DNA from: Aliidiomarina quisquiliarum
Lineage (GTDB): Bacteria > Pseudomonadota > Gammaproteobacteria > Enterobacterales > Alteromonadaceae
Reading direction: 5' to 3'
Length of the DNA: 64,000 nt
Assembly (NCBI RefSeq): GCF_023922585.1
Contig: NZ_JAMFTN010000014.1
Coordinates: forward strand, 477,108 to 541,107
Under the pieces are notes generated by a model that was given only the letters and a program-made list of their open reading frames with translations, did not search any database and was not told the origin of the DNA. Positions 1 to 9,403 of the stretch are shown here, one piece after another (position 1 is the first letter of the stretch; each line of letters opens with the position of its first letter). The position numbers and the translations under genes were made by a program.

Positions 1-165
1 TTGGTTTTAAAGCTGGGCTATGACTTTATTACTGCTGGGCAAAGTGTCGGTTGGCTAGGTGGTGCTTATGTGGCCTATTTATGCCATGTTGGGGGTGCTT
101 TAGGTGGTGCTATTGCCGTGCCGACACTGGCGAAAACGTCGCGCCAATTGCTGCAGCGACGTTAA
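1..165 (+). CDS. C-terminal fragment of a rhomboid-like intramembrane protease
   Basis: The window opens inside this gene; 54 codons remain before a TAA stop. The fragment has one strongly hydrophobic segment containing a His followed by Gly-x3-Gly spacing (HVGGALGGA). That pattern resembles the last membrane helix of rhomboid proteases, where the catalytic His sits; rhombosortases of Alteromonadales and Vibrio have the same kind of C-terminus. The Ser of the catalytic dyad would lie outside the window. The tail is short and basic. The assignment rests on this one helix only, so another polytopic membrane protein is possible. Confidence 0.45.
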   Translation: MVLKLGYDFITAGQSVGWLGGAYVAYLCHVGGALGGAIAVPTLAKTSRQLLQRR

Positions 166-176
166 TTCATTAAACC

Positions 177-725
177 CTAGCCGGCAAAGTCGACAAATAT
201 TTTTTTGTCTTTAGCAGGCTTAATTGGCGTAGGTACAGCTGGTGTGCCTATATACAAAAAGGCCACTATGTCTTCATGGGGTATGCCAAGCTGTTCTTTT
301 AAAAATTGCGACTCAGCATAAGGCCCGGTGCGCCAAACGGCCCCAAAACCTTGCGTGAATGCCATTTGTAAAATAGCGTGAGCGGCACAGGCGGCGCTGG
401 CAAACTGTTCATGCTTAGGCACCTTATCGTGGTCTTGATACTGAGTGGCCACCATTAATAATAAGGGGGCTCGCTTAGGTAATGAAGCAGCACGGGCTAT
501 GGTTTGCTCACCCAGCTCTTCATGCTCGGCAGTGGCATAAAACAAATCACCTAAGTCATCTAACTGCTCACCACGAAAGACCGTAACTTGATATGGCGTT
601 AAGCTCATATGGTCTGGCACTCGCAAAGCAGCCGCTTCAAATAACTCCATATCAGCGGGCGTTGGGCTAGGCTCGACTAAACGGGGCATCGACGAACGAT
701 TTAACAACAAATGACGTGCGTGCAT
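177..725 (-). CDS. ydjA: YdjA-like nitroreductase family flavoprotein
   Basis: A 182-residue protein of the small FMN-dependent nitroreductase family, predicted to be a cytoplasmic homodimer that reduces nitro or quinone substrates with NAD(P)H; the natural substrate of YdjA is not known. Recognisable features are the N-terminal NRSSMPRL segment, a PDH motif near residue 38, a KVPKHEQ segment near 101, and GFGAVWRTG near 128 where FMN contacts lie. Length and alignment match E. coli YdjA along the whole chain. It is divergent from sppA, as in E. coli, and a 10-bp inverted repeat lies between the two starts. Confidence 0.85.
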   Translation of the reverse strand: MHARHLLLNRSSMPRLVEPSPTPADMELFEAAALRVPDHMSLTPYQVTVFRGEQLDDLGDLFYATAEHEELGEQTIARAASLPKRAPLLLMVATQYQDHDKVPKHEQFASAACAAHAILQMAFTQGFGAVWRTGPYAESQFLKEQLGIPHEDIVAFLYIGTPAVPTPIKPAKDKKIFVDFAG

Positions 726-807
726 AAAATTCTCTTTTTAACAAATGGTAAAGGTGAAGATTATCATGCAGCCTACCATTTGTGCCCACGCCTTACAAAG
801 AACACAC

Positions 808-836
808 TTCGTTTTAAGCAGGGAAATCGGTACACT
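808..836 (+). promoter_or_regulatory. Possible sigma-70 promoter of sppA-ansA
   Basis: A -10-like TACACT at 831-836 lies 17 bases after a poor -35-like TTCGTT at 808-813, about 30 bases upstream of the sppA ATG. Only the -10 is convincing. Confidence 0.35.
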
Positions 837-866
837 AAGCACTGATTTTTTTTGGTGGTTAACTGC

Positions 867-2759
867 ATGAGATTTTTGTTTAATTTACTACGTCCTATTG
901 GGCGCTTTATCAATAATATACGCCGCGTTATAGTGAACTTCGTATTTTTCATTATACTCGCTGCGGTACTGCTTATGCTAGTCAGTGGCGACGAAACCAT
1001 TGAAGTAAAGCCACATAGCTTATTGGTGCTCGACCTAAGCGGTATTATTGTTGAGCAAGAAACCTACGTAAGTGCAGCCGACCGCTTTGCTGAACAAGCC
1101 TTTGGTATGGCTGAGTCGGCACCCGAAAGTTACCTTTATGATATTTTAGCAGCCATAGATCGGGCCCAATACGACGACCGTATTAGCGGTATAAGCTTAC
1201 AACTGGACTATTTTTGGGGCGCCGGCTTAAGTAAGCTACAGCAAGTTGGTGAACGCCTAATTCGCTTTCGGGCCGAATCGGGTAAGCCCGTTATAGCCAG
1301 CGGCGACTACTTTAGCCAAAGCCAATATTATCTTGCCGCCCATGCCGACCAAGTGTTACTGCATACCGAAGGTGCCGTAGTTATTGAAGGCTTTCATGCC
1401 TACCAAAATTACTTTGCTACACTATTCGATAAACTACATGTACGCGCCCATATTTTTAAAGCCGGCGACTATAAAACAGCTACCGAGCCCTATCAACGCG
1501 ACAATATGTCGGACCAAGCCCGGCACCAAGGTTTGGTGTGGCTAAACGATTTATGGCAGCAATACTTGGTGGGTATTTCAGCACAACGGGTTATTCATCA
1601 ACAAATTTTATCGGGCCGTATTACTGACTACCTTTATGCTTTGGAAGCCGCTGACTTCAGTGAAGCACAACTAGCCTTACAAACAGGCTTAGTAGACGCC
1701 TTAATGTCGCGCTACGAAATAAAGCAAACATTAATTGCCGCCAGTGGCCATGAAAACGACGAACACAGTTATAACGCTATTTCTTATCGTGACTATTTAC
1801 GTACCTTCACTTCCCTGCCAGAGCCCACCGAACAGCACATTATTGAAGTTATTATTGCTAGCGGTACTCTATTCAACGGTTATAGTTCGGCAGGCGCTAT
1901 AGGCGGCGACAGCTTAGCTGCACAGCTGCGTGAAGCGCGTTTAAATGAGCAAGTTAAAGCCGTGGTATTACGAATTGATAGCCCTGGCGGCAGCGCCTTT
2001 GCTGCCGAAGTAGTACGCCAAGAAATGCTGCGTTTTAAACAGGTAAACAAACCCATTTATGCTTCCTTTAGCTCTACTGCTGCTTCTGGCGGTTATTGGA
2101 TAGCACTTGGAGCGGATAAAATTTATGCGGCCCCTACTACTATTACGGGCTCTATTGGCGTGTTTGGTTTGTTTTTAAGTATCGAAGACAGCCTTAATAC
2201 CATAGGTATTGGCATTGACGGTATTTCTACCACAGAAATGCCTTTTATTGATCCTGCCAAAACCCTCGACCCCACCGCCGAGCTTATAATTCAACATTCT
2301 GTTGATCGCACCTATCGAACTTTTTTAGACTTAGTAGCCACCCACCGCAAACTTTCGCCGCAGCACTTACAACAATTGGCCGATGGCCGAGTATGGACCG
2401 GCCGCCAAGCGGTTAAACATGGTTTAGTTGATGCCCTAGCCGATTTAGGCGAGGTGCTGGAGCAGCTAAGTGCCGATTACCAAATTGAAGATTACTATTT
2501 AAAAATGCCGAGCAAACAGCAAAGCAGTCTTGATCACATTATTGAACAGTTATTTTCGGCGCAGGCCTTGGTTGGCAGTTTTATGCTGAAGCATAAGCTG
2601 CTACAACAAAACTCGCCTAATGCGGTTGCCAACAACAACCGACGGGCCTTGTCACAATTATTTATTGAACGTCAATTAAAAGAGTTTTCGGTGTTAACTG
2701 AATATAATGATCCGCGCGGCTTATATAGCCGCTGCACCGAATGTCGCGAGGTATTTTAG
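867..2759 (+). CDS. sppA: Signal peptide peptidase SppA, 67K type
   Basis: This membrane-bound Ser-Lys protease degrades signal peptides left after secretion. One N-terminal transmembrane segment (about residues 16-38) anchors a tandem pair of ClpP/crotonase-fold domains facing the periplasm. The catalytic Lys is in FKAGDYKT (about Lys203) and the nucleophile is in AASGGYW (about Ser407), matching the Lys209/Ser409 pair of E. coli. The 630-residue length is close to the E. coli enzyme (618). I chose ATG at 867 over the upstream TTG at 852 because GGTGG precedes it and the N-terminus aligns better. Its TAG stop overlaps the ansA start, so the two are co-transcribed. Confidence 0.93.
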   Translation: MRFLFNLLRPIGRFINNIRRVIVNFVFFIILAAVLLMLVSGDETIEVKPHSLLVLDLSGIIVEQETYVSAADRFAEQAFGMAESAPESYLYDILAAIDRAQYDDRISGISLQLDYFWGAGLSKLQQVGERLIRFRAESGKPVIASGDYFSQSQYYLAAHADQVLLHTEGAVVIEGFHAYQNYFATLFDKLHVRAHIFKAGDYKTATEPYQRDNMSDQARHQGLVWLNDLWQQYLVGISAQRVIHQQILSGRITDYLYALEAADFSEAQLALQTGLVDALMSRYEIKQTLIAASGHENDEHSYNAISYRDYLRTFTSLPEPTEQHIIEVIIASGTLFNGYSSAGAIGGDSLAAQLREARLNEQVKAVVLRIDSPGGSAFAAEVVRQEMLRFKQVNKPIYASFSSTAASGGYWIALGADKIYAAPTTITGSIGVFGLFLSIEDSLNTIGIGIDGISTTEMPFIDPAKTLDPTAELIIQHSVDRTYRTFLDLVATHRKLSPQHLQQLADGRVWTGRQAVKHGLVDALADLGEVLEQLSADYQIEDYYLKMPSKQQSSLDHIIEQLFSAQALVGSFMLKHKLLQQNSPNAVANNNRRALSQLFIERQLKEFSVLTEYNDPRGLYSRCTECREVF

Positions 2760-3772
2760 TGTCTACAACACGGAAACGTATATACATTGCCTATACAGGC
2801 GGTACCATTGGTATGATGAAATCGGACCATGGCTATATTCCTGCCCCTGGGTTTTTAGGCGAATCTATTAAAGGCATGCCTGAGTTTTACCGCGAAGAAA
2901 TGCCCGCCTTCGACTTATTCGAATATGCCCCGCTAATGGACAGTTCCGACATGAACCCAAGCGACTGGCAAAAAATTGCGGCCGATATTGCCAGCAAATA
3001 TGACAGCTACGACGGTTTTGTTATTTTACACGGCACCGACACCATGGCCTATACGGCCTCAGCCTTGTCATTTATGTTCGAAAATCTAGGTAAACCGGTT
3101 ATTGTTACTGGCTCTCAAATTCCTTTGGCGGCGTTACGCTCTGACGGCCAAACAAACTTATTAAATGCACTTTATTTAGCCGCACACTACCCTATTCATG
3201 AAGTAAGTTTGTTTTTTAACAATCAACTATTTCGTGGTAACCGTGCTACCAAAGCCGATGCCGATGGTTTCGACGCTTTCGCCTCGCCTAATTTTTCGCC
3301 CTTATTGCGTGCCGGTATCGACATTGATTTAATTGAAGGTGAAATAAAACCAGTAGGTGATGAGCCCTTACAGGTACAAGCGGTAACCGCACAAGACATT
3401 GGCGTAGTTACCCTATACCCAGGCATGAGTGCCAACATTATTGACAGCCTTGTTGCCCAACCAGTTAAAGCTTTAATTATTCAAAGCTTCGGCGTAGGTA
3501 ATGCGCCCCATACGGGCCCGTTACCTGAAGCTATTGGCCGGGCCGTGCAGGCGGGTATTCCAGTATTAAACTGCACCCAATGTTTTAAAGGCACGGTAAA
3601 CATGCAGGGTTACGCCACTGGCAACGCGCTGGCCGACTTAGGGGTAATTAGCGGCCACGACATGACCATAGAAGCGGCGCTCACCAAGCTTCACTATTTA
3701 CTAAGTAAAGGCTTGGCCGGGCCAGAGTTATGTGTACAACTGAAGAAAAACTTACGCGGCGAACTAAGTTAG
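2759..3772 (+). CDS. ansA: L-asparaginase I, cytoplasmic
   Basis: This enzyme hydrolyses L-asparagine to aspartate and ammonia in the cytoplasm. Both catalytic threonine motifs of bacterial type I asparaginases are present: TGGTIG near residue 13 and HGTDTM near residue 91. The whole chain follows E. coli AnsA closely, including PLMDSSDM and the C-terminal NLRGEL. I prefer a GTG start at 2759: it gives 337 residues (E. coli 338), has GAGG seven bases upstream, and overlaps the sppA stop by one base (TAGTG). An ATG at 2741 in the same frame would add six residues but lacks a ribosome site. The 3' end overlaps the convergent diguanylate cyclase gene by four bases. Confidence 0.93.
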   Translation: MSTTRKRIYIAYTGGTIGMMKSDHGYIPAPGFLGESIKGMPEFYREEMPAFDLFEYAPLMDSSDMNPSDWQKIAADIASKYDSYDGFVILHGTDTMAYTASALSFMFENLGKPVIVTGSQIPLAALRSDGQTNLLNALYLAAHYPIHEVSLFFNNQLFRGNRATKADADGFDAFASPNFSPLLRAGIDIDLIEGEIKPVGDEPLQVQAVTAQDIGVVTLYPGMSANIIDSLVAQPVKALIIQSFGVGNAPHTGPLPEAIGRAVQAGIPVLNCTQCFKGTVNMQGYATGNALADLGVISGHDMTIEAALTKLHYLLSKGLAGPELCVQLKKNLRGELS

Positions 3773-5727
3773 TCGGCCTCAGCCACGGCCCAGCGGTTAC
3801 GCCCTTGATGCTTGGCTTCATAAGCAGCTTTGTCGGCGCGGCGGAGAATATCTAACACCGACTGGTCGCTTGGAACCATTTCAGCAATACCAATACTAAC
3901 GGTGGTTGCTGGTAGTTTTTGATGCGCATTAATAGCTTTCATATTATTTATAATACGCTCAGCAATTTCTATGGCGCGATTATGAGGGCACTGTGGTAAC
4001 ACAATAATAAATTCGTCGCCGCCAATACGCGCCACCCAGTCGGTATCGCGCACCGAGCTTTCAAGTAGCTTAGCCACTTGTTTTAACACCCAGTCGCCTT
4101 TTTCATGGCCATGCTGATCATTCACCGCTTTAAAGTGGTCCAAGTCTAATGCCATTAAGGTTAACTTACGGCTATACAAGCGTGCTTCGTTCCAAGCTGT
4201 AGTCATAACTTGTTCTATACCACGACGGTTCATTAACCCTGTGAGCTCGTCTAGGTTAACCTTAGAGCGTAACGAGGCTAATTCTATATTTTGACTGGTT
4301 ACATCGGTTACCGTACCCACGTGCCCTAAGCAAATGCCATGGTCGAACACTGGCTTAAGCACGATTTTCAGCCAAATAATTTTCTGGTTAGTACATAAGA
4401 ACTGGTACTCCGTACTGCTTTCCTTTTGTGATTCAATCGCATTTTTAAACCACAGGTTCATTTTTTTCTTGTTGCTGTCGGGACCATGCAGCAGCATTTC
4501 ACCTGACAGTAATTGGCTACGGCTTAACCCTGTTATTTCCACCAGTGCGTCGTTCACGTATTCTATGGTGCCCTTAGGATCGGTCATAAAGTGCCCCACC
4601 GAAGAGCTAGTTAGCACCATGTCTAAATACGCCTGGCGCTGTTGACTATGTTTTTTCTGATGTTCATTTGCTTTTATTAGTTGGTTAAAGCTCTGGGCTA
4701 GTTCATCAAGCTCGACACTACCAGGTAAATTAATATGTTTGCGTTCCGACTTTCGTACCAAGGTGAGCTCTTCACCCATAGTGCGTAAGGGTTTTAGTTT
4801 TATGTGCACAATTACGAACACTAAAACCACTAACATTGCAGTGGCAATAACGCCTAACTGAATTAGCACCCAACGTAATTCATACAGGGGTCTCATGGCT
4901 TCAGCTAAAGGCAGCACCGCAGCAAGCACCCAACCGGCTTCATCTATACGGTAAAAAGCTTGCATCCATAAGGTGCCTTCGTGCTCATGAATAACTTGCC
5001 CTACCTTATTTTGCCCAAGGGTGGTGTCGATCAGTAATTGTTGTTCAGCAGGTATTTTGCCTAGCGGCTCGGCTAACATTGGGTGAAAAATAATAGCGCC
5101 AGTAACCGACGACAAGGCCAAAAAGCCACTTTCTCGAATGGTGACTGGTTTAGCTCTGTTAAGTAAGCTGTTTTGTTCAAGACTCACGTTACCAATAAAG
5201 TAACCATGGTTTTCAGCATTTGTTTGTATTGCCAAACTAAGTTGAATAACAGGCTTCCCTGCTCCCATAGGGTTAAGAATAGGCTCGGAAATCCTCACCG
5301 ATTGGTTATTACCGTGGTTATTCAGAATGTTTTTAGCTAAAGAGTCAAAGTTACGTTTAATGGCGTTTTCGTTTAAAGAATGTGGCCACTTTTCGAGAAT
5401 GTTGCCATTGCCGTCGACCAACCAAAAGCTGTCAAACAAGGCTTGTAGGCTGCGGCGGGTTGAAGAATAGAGGGTAAGTTCGTGGCCTTGCTCGGCAATA
5501 TCTTCCACCAGGTATTCAATCGCATTCATGCGGGCTTCAAGCATATATTCAATGCCTTCGCCGTAGCTTTGGGTGGTATTCAAAATATCTTGCTGAACTT
5601 GCTGTTGAATAAGCTGTTGTTGAAACCTTAGCGTGGTTAAAACAAATAACAATACTAAAGCGACCAAAGCCACGGCAAGGTAAAGGGCTAATCGTGTGTC
5701 TAACCGTTTCGAAATGCGCTTTTTCAT
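3769..5727 (-). CDS. Membrane diguanylate cyclase with periplasmic sensor, HAMP, PAS and GGDEF
   Basis: A 652-residue signalling protein expected to make cyclic di-GMP from two GTP. From the N-terminus it has a transmembrane helix (about 12-33), a periplasmic region of roughly 250 residues likely of the Cache type, a second helix (about 284-310), a HAMP-like linker, a PAS domain (about 365-480) and a GGDEF domain. The active-site motif is an intact GGDEF at about 569-573. An RxxD inhibitory site (RDTD, about 560-563) sits just before it, so product feedback is expected. There is no EAL domain. The signal sensed is unknown. It stands alone, convergent with ansA. Confidence 0.88.
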   Translation of the reverse strand: MKKRISKRLDTRLALYLAVALVALVLLFVLTTLRFQQQLIQQQVQQDILNTTQSYGEGIEYMLEARMNAIEYLVEDIAEQGHELTLYSSTRRSLQALFDSFWLVDGNGNILEKWPHSLNENAIKRNFDSLAKNILNNHGNNQSVRISEPILNPMGAGKPVIQLSLAIQTNAENHGYFIGNVSLEQNSLLNRAKPVTIRESGFLALSSVTGAIIFHPMLAEPLGKIPAEQQLLIDTTLGQNKVGQVIHEHEGTLWMQAFYRIDEAGWVLAAVLPLAEAMRPLYELRWVLIQLGVIATAMLVVLVFVIVHIKLKPLRTMGEELTLVRKSERKHINLPGSVELDELAQSFNQLIKANEHQKKHSQQRQAYLDMVLTSSSVGHFMTDPKGTIEYVNDALVEITGLSRSQLLSGEMLLHGPDSNKKKMNLWFKNAIESQKESSTEYQFLCTNQKIIWLKIVLKPVFDHGICLGHVGTVTDVTSQNIELASLRSKVNLDELTGLMNRRGIEQVMTTAWNEARLYSRKLTLMALDLDHFKAVNDQHGHEKGDWVLKQVAKLLESSVRDTDWVARIGGDEFIIVLPQCPHNRAIEIAERIINNMKAINAHQKLPATTVSIGIAEMVPSDQSVLDILRRADKAAYEAKHQGRNRWAVAEAD

Positions 5728-5788
5728 AGACTACTCTGAGTTTAATGGCATTACGCTAGCATAAAATGAAAATAAACTGATCAAAAAA

Positions 5789-5818
5789 TTGGCAAAGTAT
5801 AACAAGAGTAACTATTCT
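5789..5818 (+). promoter_or_regulatory. Possible promoter of an unannotated small RNA, with weak Fur-like box
   Basis: TTGGCA at 5789-5794 and TATTCT at 5813-5818 are spaced by 18 bases, pointing rightward. Overlapping the -10, bases 5807-5825 read on the minus strand match the Fur consensus at 13 of 19 positions, with two adjacent hexamers (TATAAT, GAGAAT) each at five of six. In an AT-rich stretch this is suggestive only. Confidence 0.3.
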
Positions 5819-5824
5819 CATTAT

Positions 5825-5980
5825 ATCGCTTTCACTTAGGTTTTCTCCCCGCGGTGCTCGGTTTTTAATGCGACTTTGTTATTAAGAATACAGTCATCGC
5901 TTTTGCAGGAGTTGTTACTTGACTCTTAAATGAGTCCTTCCCCTGAGCTCGGAACACTCCCCTTCGTTCCGAGCTTTTTC
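5825..5980 (+). ncRNA. Candidate small RNA between two leftward genes
   Basis: The stretch ends in a strong rightward intrinsic terminator although no rightward gene precedes it; ansA ends 2 kb upstream behind an opposing gene. No open reading frame of useful length exists here. Besides the terminator there is a second small stem (GACTC at 5921-5925 with GAGTC at 5932-5936). A promoter-like pair lies just upstream. Together these suggest a transcript of about 150 nt. I do not recognise the RNA family, and both ends are inferred. Confidence 0.4.
5946..5979 (+). terminator. Orphan intrinsic terminator, rightward
   Basis: AGCTCGGAAC (5946-5955) pairs perfectly with GTTCCGAGCT (5966-5975), and five T follow on the plus strand. 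The minus strand has no T tract, so it is directional. Confidence 0.8.
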
Positions 5981-6010
5981 TTGTCTGCCAAATGCATACA
6001 CTGCATTTAG

Positions 6011-6790
6011 TTAAGCCTGTGCCAAATTAAATAAGTCATAAAAGTTTTTGCGGGTTTGCTCGGCCACTTCGGCTACGGTGCATTTTTTCAAGGCAGCAAT
6101 ACAGCGAGCCACTTCAGGTACGAAAGCGGGTTCATTTTCTTTGCCACGATGGGGCACCGGCGCCAGCCAAGGGGAATCGGTTTCAATTAAAATACGATCA
6201 AGTGGCAAATATTGAACCACTTCACGCAGTTCATTAGCGCTGGCAAAAGTAACAATGCCCGAAATTGAAATATAAAAACCAAGATCAAGGGCTTGTTCAG
6301 CCATTTCTAAAGTTTCGGTAAAACAGTGCAGCACGCCACGACAACGCTCGGCGCGCCCTTCTCGCAATATGTCGATGGTGTCAGCACGGGCGTCTCGGGT
6401 ATGAATAATAAGCGGCTTGTTTACTTCGCAGGCTATTTCAATATGGCCGGCAAAGCTGTCGCGTTGCGCTTGGTGAAAGTCTTTATCGTAATAATAATCA
6501 AGCCCAGTTTCGCCCACCGCCACCACTTTGTCGTCGGTCACTAACTCGCGTAGCCGCTCGGCCGAATAGGCTTCTTGCATCATATATAACGGATGCACGC
6601 CACAAGAAAAACTAACATTTTCGCGATTACCCACCACAGCGCGCATATTCGGATACTCAGCCAGTGTTACACTAACACATAGCATGTGTTCAACTCCGGC
6701 ACTGGTTGCTCGCCCTATTACTGCATCTACTCCTTCTGTTGCTACCGCTTTTATTCTGTCTAAATGACAGTGCGAGTCTACAAACTGCAT
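6011..6790 (-). CDS. ycfH: TatD-family metal-dependent hydrolase YcfH
   Basis: A 259-residue TIM-barrel hydrolase of the TatD family; relatives are metal-dependent DNases, though the role of YcfH is not established. Metal-binding motifs are in place: DSHCHLD at the N-terminus, VGETGLDYYY near residue 90, HTRDA near 131, LHCFTE near 154 and ETDSPWLAP near 204. It is the last gene of the fab-tmk-holB operon, two bases after holB, as in E. coli. The PilZ gene often found between holB and this gene in gammaproteobacteria is absent here. A 7-bp stem (5990-5996 with 6002-6008) follows the stop but lacks a T tract. Confidence 0.9.
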   Translation of the reverse strand: MQFVDSHCHLDRIKAVATEGVDAVIGRATSAGVEHMLCVSVTLAEYPNMRAVVGNRENVSFSCGVHPLYMMQEAYSAERLRELVTDDKVVAVGETGLDYYYDKDFHQAQRDSFAGHIEIACEVNKPLIIHTRDARADTIDILREGRAERCRGVLHCFTETLEMAEQALDLGFYISISGIVTFASANELREVVQYLPLDRILIETDSPWLAPVPHRGKENEPAFVPEVARCIAALKKCTVAEVAEQTRKNFYDLFNLAQA

Positions 6791-6792
6791 GT

Positions 6793-7773
6793 TTACTCCA
6801 CTTCTATTTGAATACTGTTCATATACATGACACTTAATAGTTGTTGAATAAGGTTTTTCCCATTCACACCACTACCTTGTAACTGGCGCTTTATGGCCAG
6901 CGCGCGATCATACCAAATTGGTAGCTTAGTCGCGAGGTGTGGGTAGGTAGTTAAAAATATTTGCCATTCTTGATCAGCCTCGGCGCTGGTTGATACTTGA
7001 CCCGCAGCCTGAGCAAACGCCGCCGCCCGCGCGCCGCGAATAAGGCAACGCAAGAATTCGTCTAACCACAGTAATTGTTCAGGCCCCTTATCGGGCACGT
7101 TGGCCGGCTCGCCACGAAACATAGCTAAACAAATGTCATTATTTACCCCAATGCCACTTTGCAAACGCTCAAGCACCGTAACTGGCTGCATTTGAGCTTC
7201 GCTTAGCAAGCTTGGGTCGGTAACAGCTTGGCCACTATGGCGCTCTAGCCAGTGTTGAATGTCGGTCAAGCTTGGCCGAGGTAATGGATATACAGTTAAG
7301 CGGCTACGCACCGTTGGTAGTAACCGCGAAAAACGTTCAGGGCAAACTATCAAGTAATTATGTTCGGGTGGCTCTTCTAAAGTTTTCAACAAAGCGTTAG
7401 CAGCGGCTTCAGTCATTAGCTCTGCTTTTTCAATGACAACCACAGTGGCCCCCGATTGGTTCGAACGCTGCCAAACTTTATCTTGCAGCTCTCGAATACG
7501 GTCAACACCAATGCGCTTGCCTTCTTCAGGTGCCACCCGAAGAGTGTCCGGATGGTTACCCGCTTTATGTAACAAACAGCTTTTACACTGCCCACAAGCA
7601 CTTTTGCCTGGCTGTTGGCACAGTAACCATGCCACTAAGGCGTCTAAAAGCTCTTTGCTACCTGCTTCAGGTTGCCAAGGCAAGCCTATGGCATGGGGCA
7701 GGCCCTGTTGTTGCCTTGCTGCAACCCATTGTCGCCATAGCGGGCCTAACCAAGGGTAATCTAAAGCGGCCAT
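6793..7773 (-). CDS. holB: DNA polymerase III delta-prime subunit
   Basis: This is a structural subunit of the clamp loader, which opens the beta clamp at primer termini. The AAA+ fold is recognisable, with a zinc-module cysteine cluster near residue 60 (CGQCKSC), [10 protein letters not shown] near 127 and an arginine-finger-region motif TVRSRL near 155. The normal nucleotide-binding P-loop is lacking, as expected for delta-prime. The 326-residue length is near E. coli HolB (334). Its start overlaps the end of tmk by 13 bases, so translation is probably coupled. Confidence 0.9.
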   Translation of the reverse strand: MAALDYPWLGPLWRQWVAARQQQGLPHAIGLPWQPEAGSKELLDALVAWLLCQQPGKSACGQCKSCLLHKAGNHPDTLRVAPEEGKRIGVDRIRELQDKVWQRSNQSGATVVVIEKAELMTEAAANALLKTLEEPPEHNYLIVCPERFSRLLPTVRSRLTVYPLPRPSLTDIQHWLERHSGQAVTDPSLLSEAQMQPVTVLERLQSGIGVNNDICLAMFRGEPANVPDKGPEQLLWLDEFLRCLIRGARAAAFAQAAGQVSTSAEADQEWQIFLTTYPHLATKLPIWYDRALAIKRQLQGSGVNGKNLIQQLLSVMYMNSIQIEVE

Positions 7774-8381
7774 TGTTCCTCCAATAGAGTTAACACTTGC
7801 GCTTTCACTTCGGCTGGGCTTCGTTCCGCCTGCACAGTTTTTATGCTTTGGTCGGCAGCAGCCAGTTCTAAATAACGGGCCCGCGTGCGTTCAAAAAACG
7901 CTAGCTCTTCCCGTTCAATACGATCCAGCTCGCCCCGCGCCGAAGCCCGTGCTAGACCAACGCTAGGGTCAATATCAAGATACAGGGTTAAGTCGGGTTT
8001 AAAGCCTTTTAAGGTAATGGCGCTTAGCTGCGCTAAAATAGTTTGGTTTAATTGTCGCCCACCACCTTGGTAGGCCTGCGACGACAAGTCATGGCGGTCG
8101 CCTACTACCCAAACGCCTTTCGCTAACGCCGGCAAAATGACTTCATTTACCAGCTGAGCGCGCGCCGCGTACATCACCATTAGTTCTGCTTCTGGGCTAA
8201 CGGTTTCTTCCCAATCTTGCTTTATTAAACTTCGTAACGCTTCAGCCAACGGCGTGCCACCGGGCTCGCGCACGGTAATATAGCGAATGTCTCGTTGTTC
8301 TAGCCACTGGGTAATAACACCAATAACTGTGCTTTTACCTGCGCCTTCTAGGCCTTCAATAACAATAAATGGTGTTTTCAT
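7761..8381 (-). CDS. tmk: Thymidylate kinase
   Basis: This enzyme phosphorylates dTMP to dTDP, the last specific step of dTTP synthesis. Seen in the sequence are the P-loop GLEGAGKST at residues 9-17, the substrate and Mg motif [15 protein letters not shown] near 96, and a LID-region arginine stretch near 150. The 206-residue length is usual for the family. The gene overlaps mltG by four bases upstream and holB by 13 downstream, so it is translated within a tight operon block. Confidence 0.93.
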   Translation of the reverse strand: MKTPFIVIEGLEGAGKSTVIGVITQWLEQRDIRYITVREPGGTPLAEALRSLIKQDWEETVSPEAELMVMYAARAQLVNEVILPALAKGVWVVGDRHDLSSQAYQGGGRQLNQTILAQLSAITLKGFKPDLTLYLDIDPSVGLARASARGELDRIEREELAFFERTRARYLELAAADQSIKTVQAERSPAEVKAQVLTLLEEQWPL

Positions 8382-9400
8382 TTGTTTCTCTGATATTGCT
8401 GTACGGCCCTGTTGTGCTCTTCTAGGGTTTTGGAAAAAATATGTGTGCCGTTATTTTGGCTCACAAAATAGAGATAATCGGATTTTTTCGGCTGCAATGT
8501 AGCAGCAATGGCTTCTTTGCCGGGCATAGCAATAGGTGTTGGTGGCAAAGCATTAATACGATAGGTGTTATAGGCGGTGGTTTCATTAATATCGGAACGA
8601 TAAATAGCCCCCCGATAGCGTTCCCCCAGCCCATACACTATGGTTGGATCAGACTGCAAGCGCATGCCTTGATTTAACCGATTAATAAACACTGAAGCCA
8701 CTAGCCCGCGTTCATGGGCTGCGCCGGTTTCTTTTTCAATAATTGAAGCCAGTATTAACGCTTCATAAGGTGAAGCCACCGGTAAATGGTCGGCACGTTG
8801 CGCCCATAAGTCGTTTAACACCCCTTGCATACGGTTATAAGCCTGCTGATAAATTTGGCGGTCGCTAGTGTAGGCATAAAACCTGTAGGTGTCGGGAAAC
8901 AACAAACCTTCAGGCAAAGTATAGTTTGCATCGGGGGCTAAGTGGTTTATTATCTGCTGCGGACTTAATTCTTGCCACTCTGGCTGCAACCAAGGATGTT
9001 CGGCTATAAGTTGCCGCCATTCAGCAAAATTCAACCCCTCGGCGAAAGTAATAGAAAAATAATGTTGTTCGCCTCGTACTATTTTTTGCCATAAGGTGCT
9101 TACCGTGTCGCTGCCGCTAACCGCATACACGCCCGCTTGCAAATGCTGCACATTAGCAAACAAACGAGCCGACCAGTACGCAAGTAATGGATGATCAATT
9201 AAGCCTTGCGCAGCAAGTAAACGGGCCACGCTTCGGCCATGGCTGCCCCGCACCACTTCTACTAATTGTGGGCTAGGTTCACTGGTTATTTGCAATGGGG
9301 TTGTTTCATACCAATGTTGTAGCCAAAAGTAGCCGGCAAACAGTGCGACAAACGCCGTACTTACAACCCCAATAATAAGGCGTCGGAAAAACTTCAGCAT
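8378..9400 (-). CDS. mltG: Endolytic murein transglycosylase MltG
   Basis: MltG is an inner-membrane lytic transglycosylase that cuts nascent peptidoglycan and is thought to end glycan-strand elongation. A single N-terminal membrane helix (about residues 8-27) is followed by the periplasmic YceG domain. The catalytic glutamate is in ASIIEKETG (Glu222; Glu218 in E. coli), and [11 protein letters not shown] near 162 is characteristic. Length is 340 residues, as in E. coli. It sits between pabC and tmk as in E. coli, starting four bases after pabC. Confidence 0.92.
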   Translation of the reverse strand: MLKFFRRLIIGVVSTAFVALFAGYFWLQHWYETTPLQITSEPSPQLVEVVRGSHGRSVARLLAAQGLIDHPLLAYWSARLFANVQHLQAGVYAVSGSDTVSTLWQKIVRGEQHYFSITFAEGLNFAEWRQLIAEHPWLQPEWQELSPQQIINHLAPDANYTLPEGLLFPDTYRFYAYTSDRQIYQQAYNRMQGVLNDLWAQRADHLPVASPYEALILASIIEKETGAAHERGLVASVFINRLNQGMRLQSDPTIVYGLGERYRGAIYRSDINETTAYNTYRINALPPTPIAMPGKEAIAATLQPKKSDYLYFVSQNNGTHIFSKTLEEHNRAVQQYQRNK

Positions 9401-9403
9401 GCC

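Noticed and set aside
3223-3438. Open reading frame antisense to ansA, and similar shadows over hrpA, gyrA, phr and others
   Set aside because: They lie entirely within conserved genes on the other strand and have no ribosome site or domain.
3769-5727. Possible degenerate diguanylate cyclase
   Set aside because: The GGDEF motif and the RxxD inhibitory site are intact.
5825-5862. Minus-strand resemblance to the RyhB core (CGCGG, GAGAA, CCT, GAAAGC in order)
   Set aside because: The similarity needs several insertions and lies on the strand opposite to the promoter and terminator.
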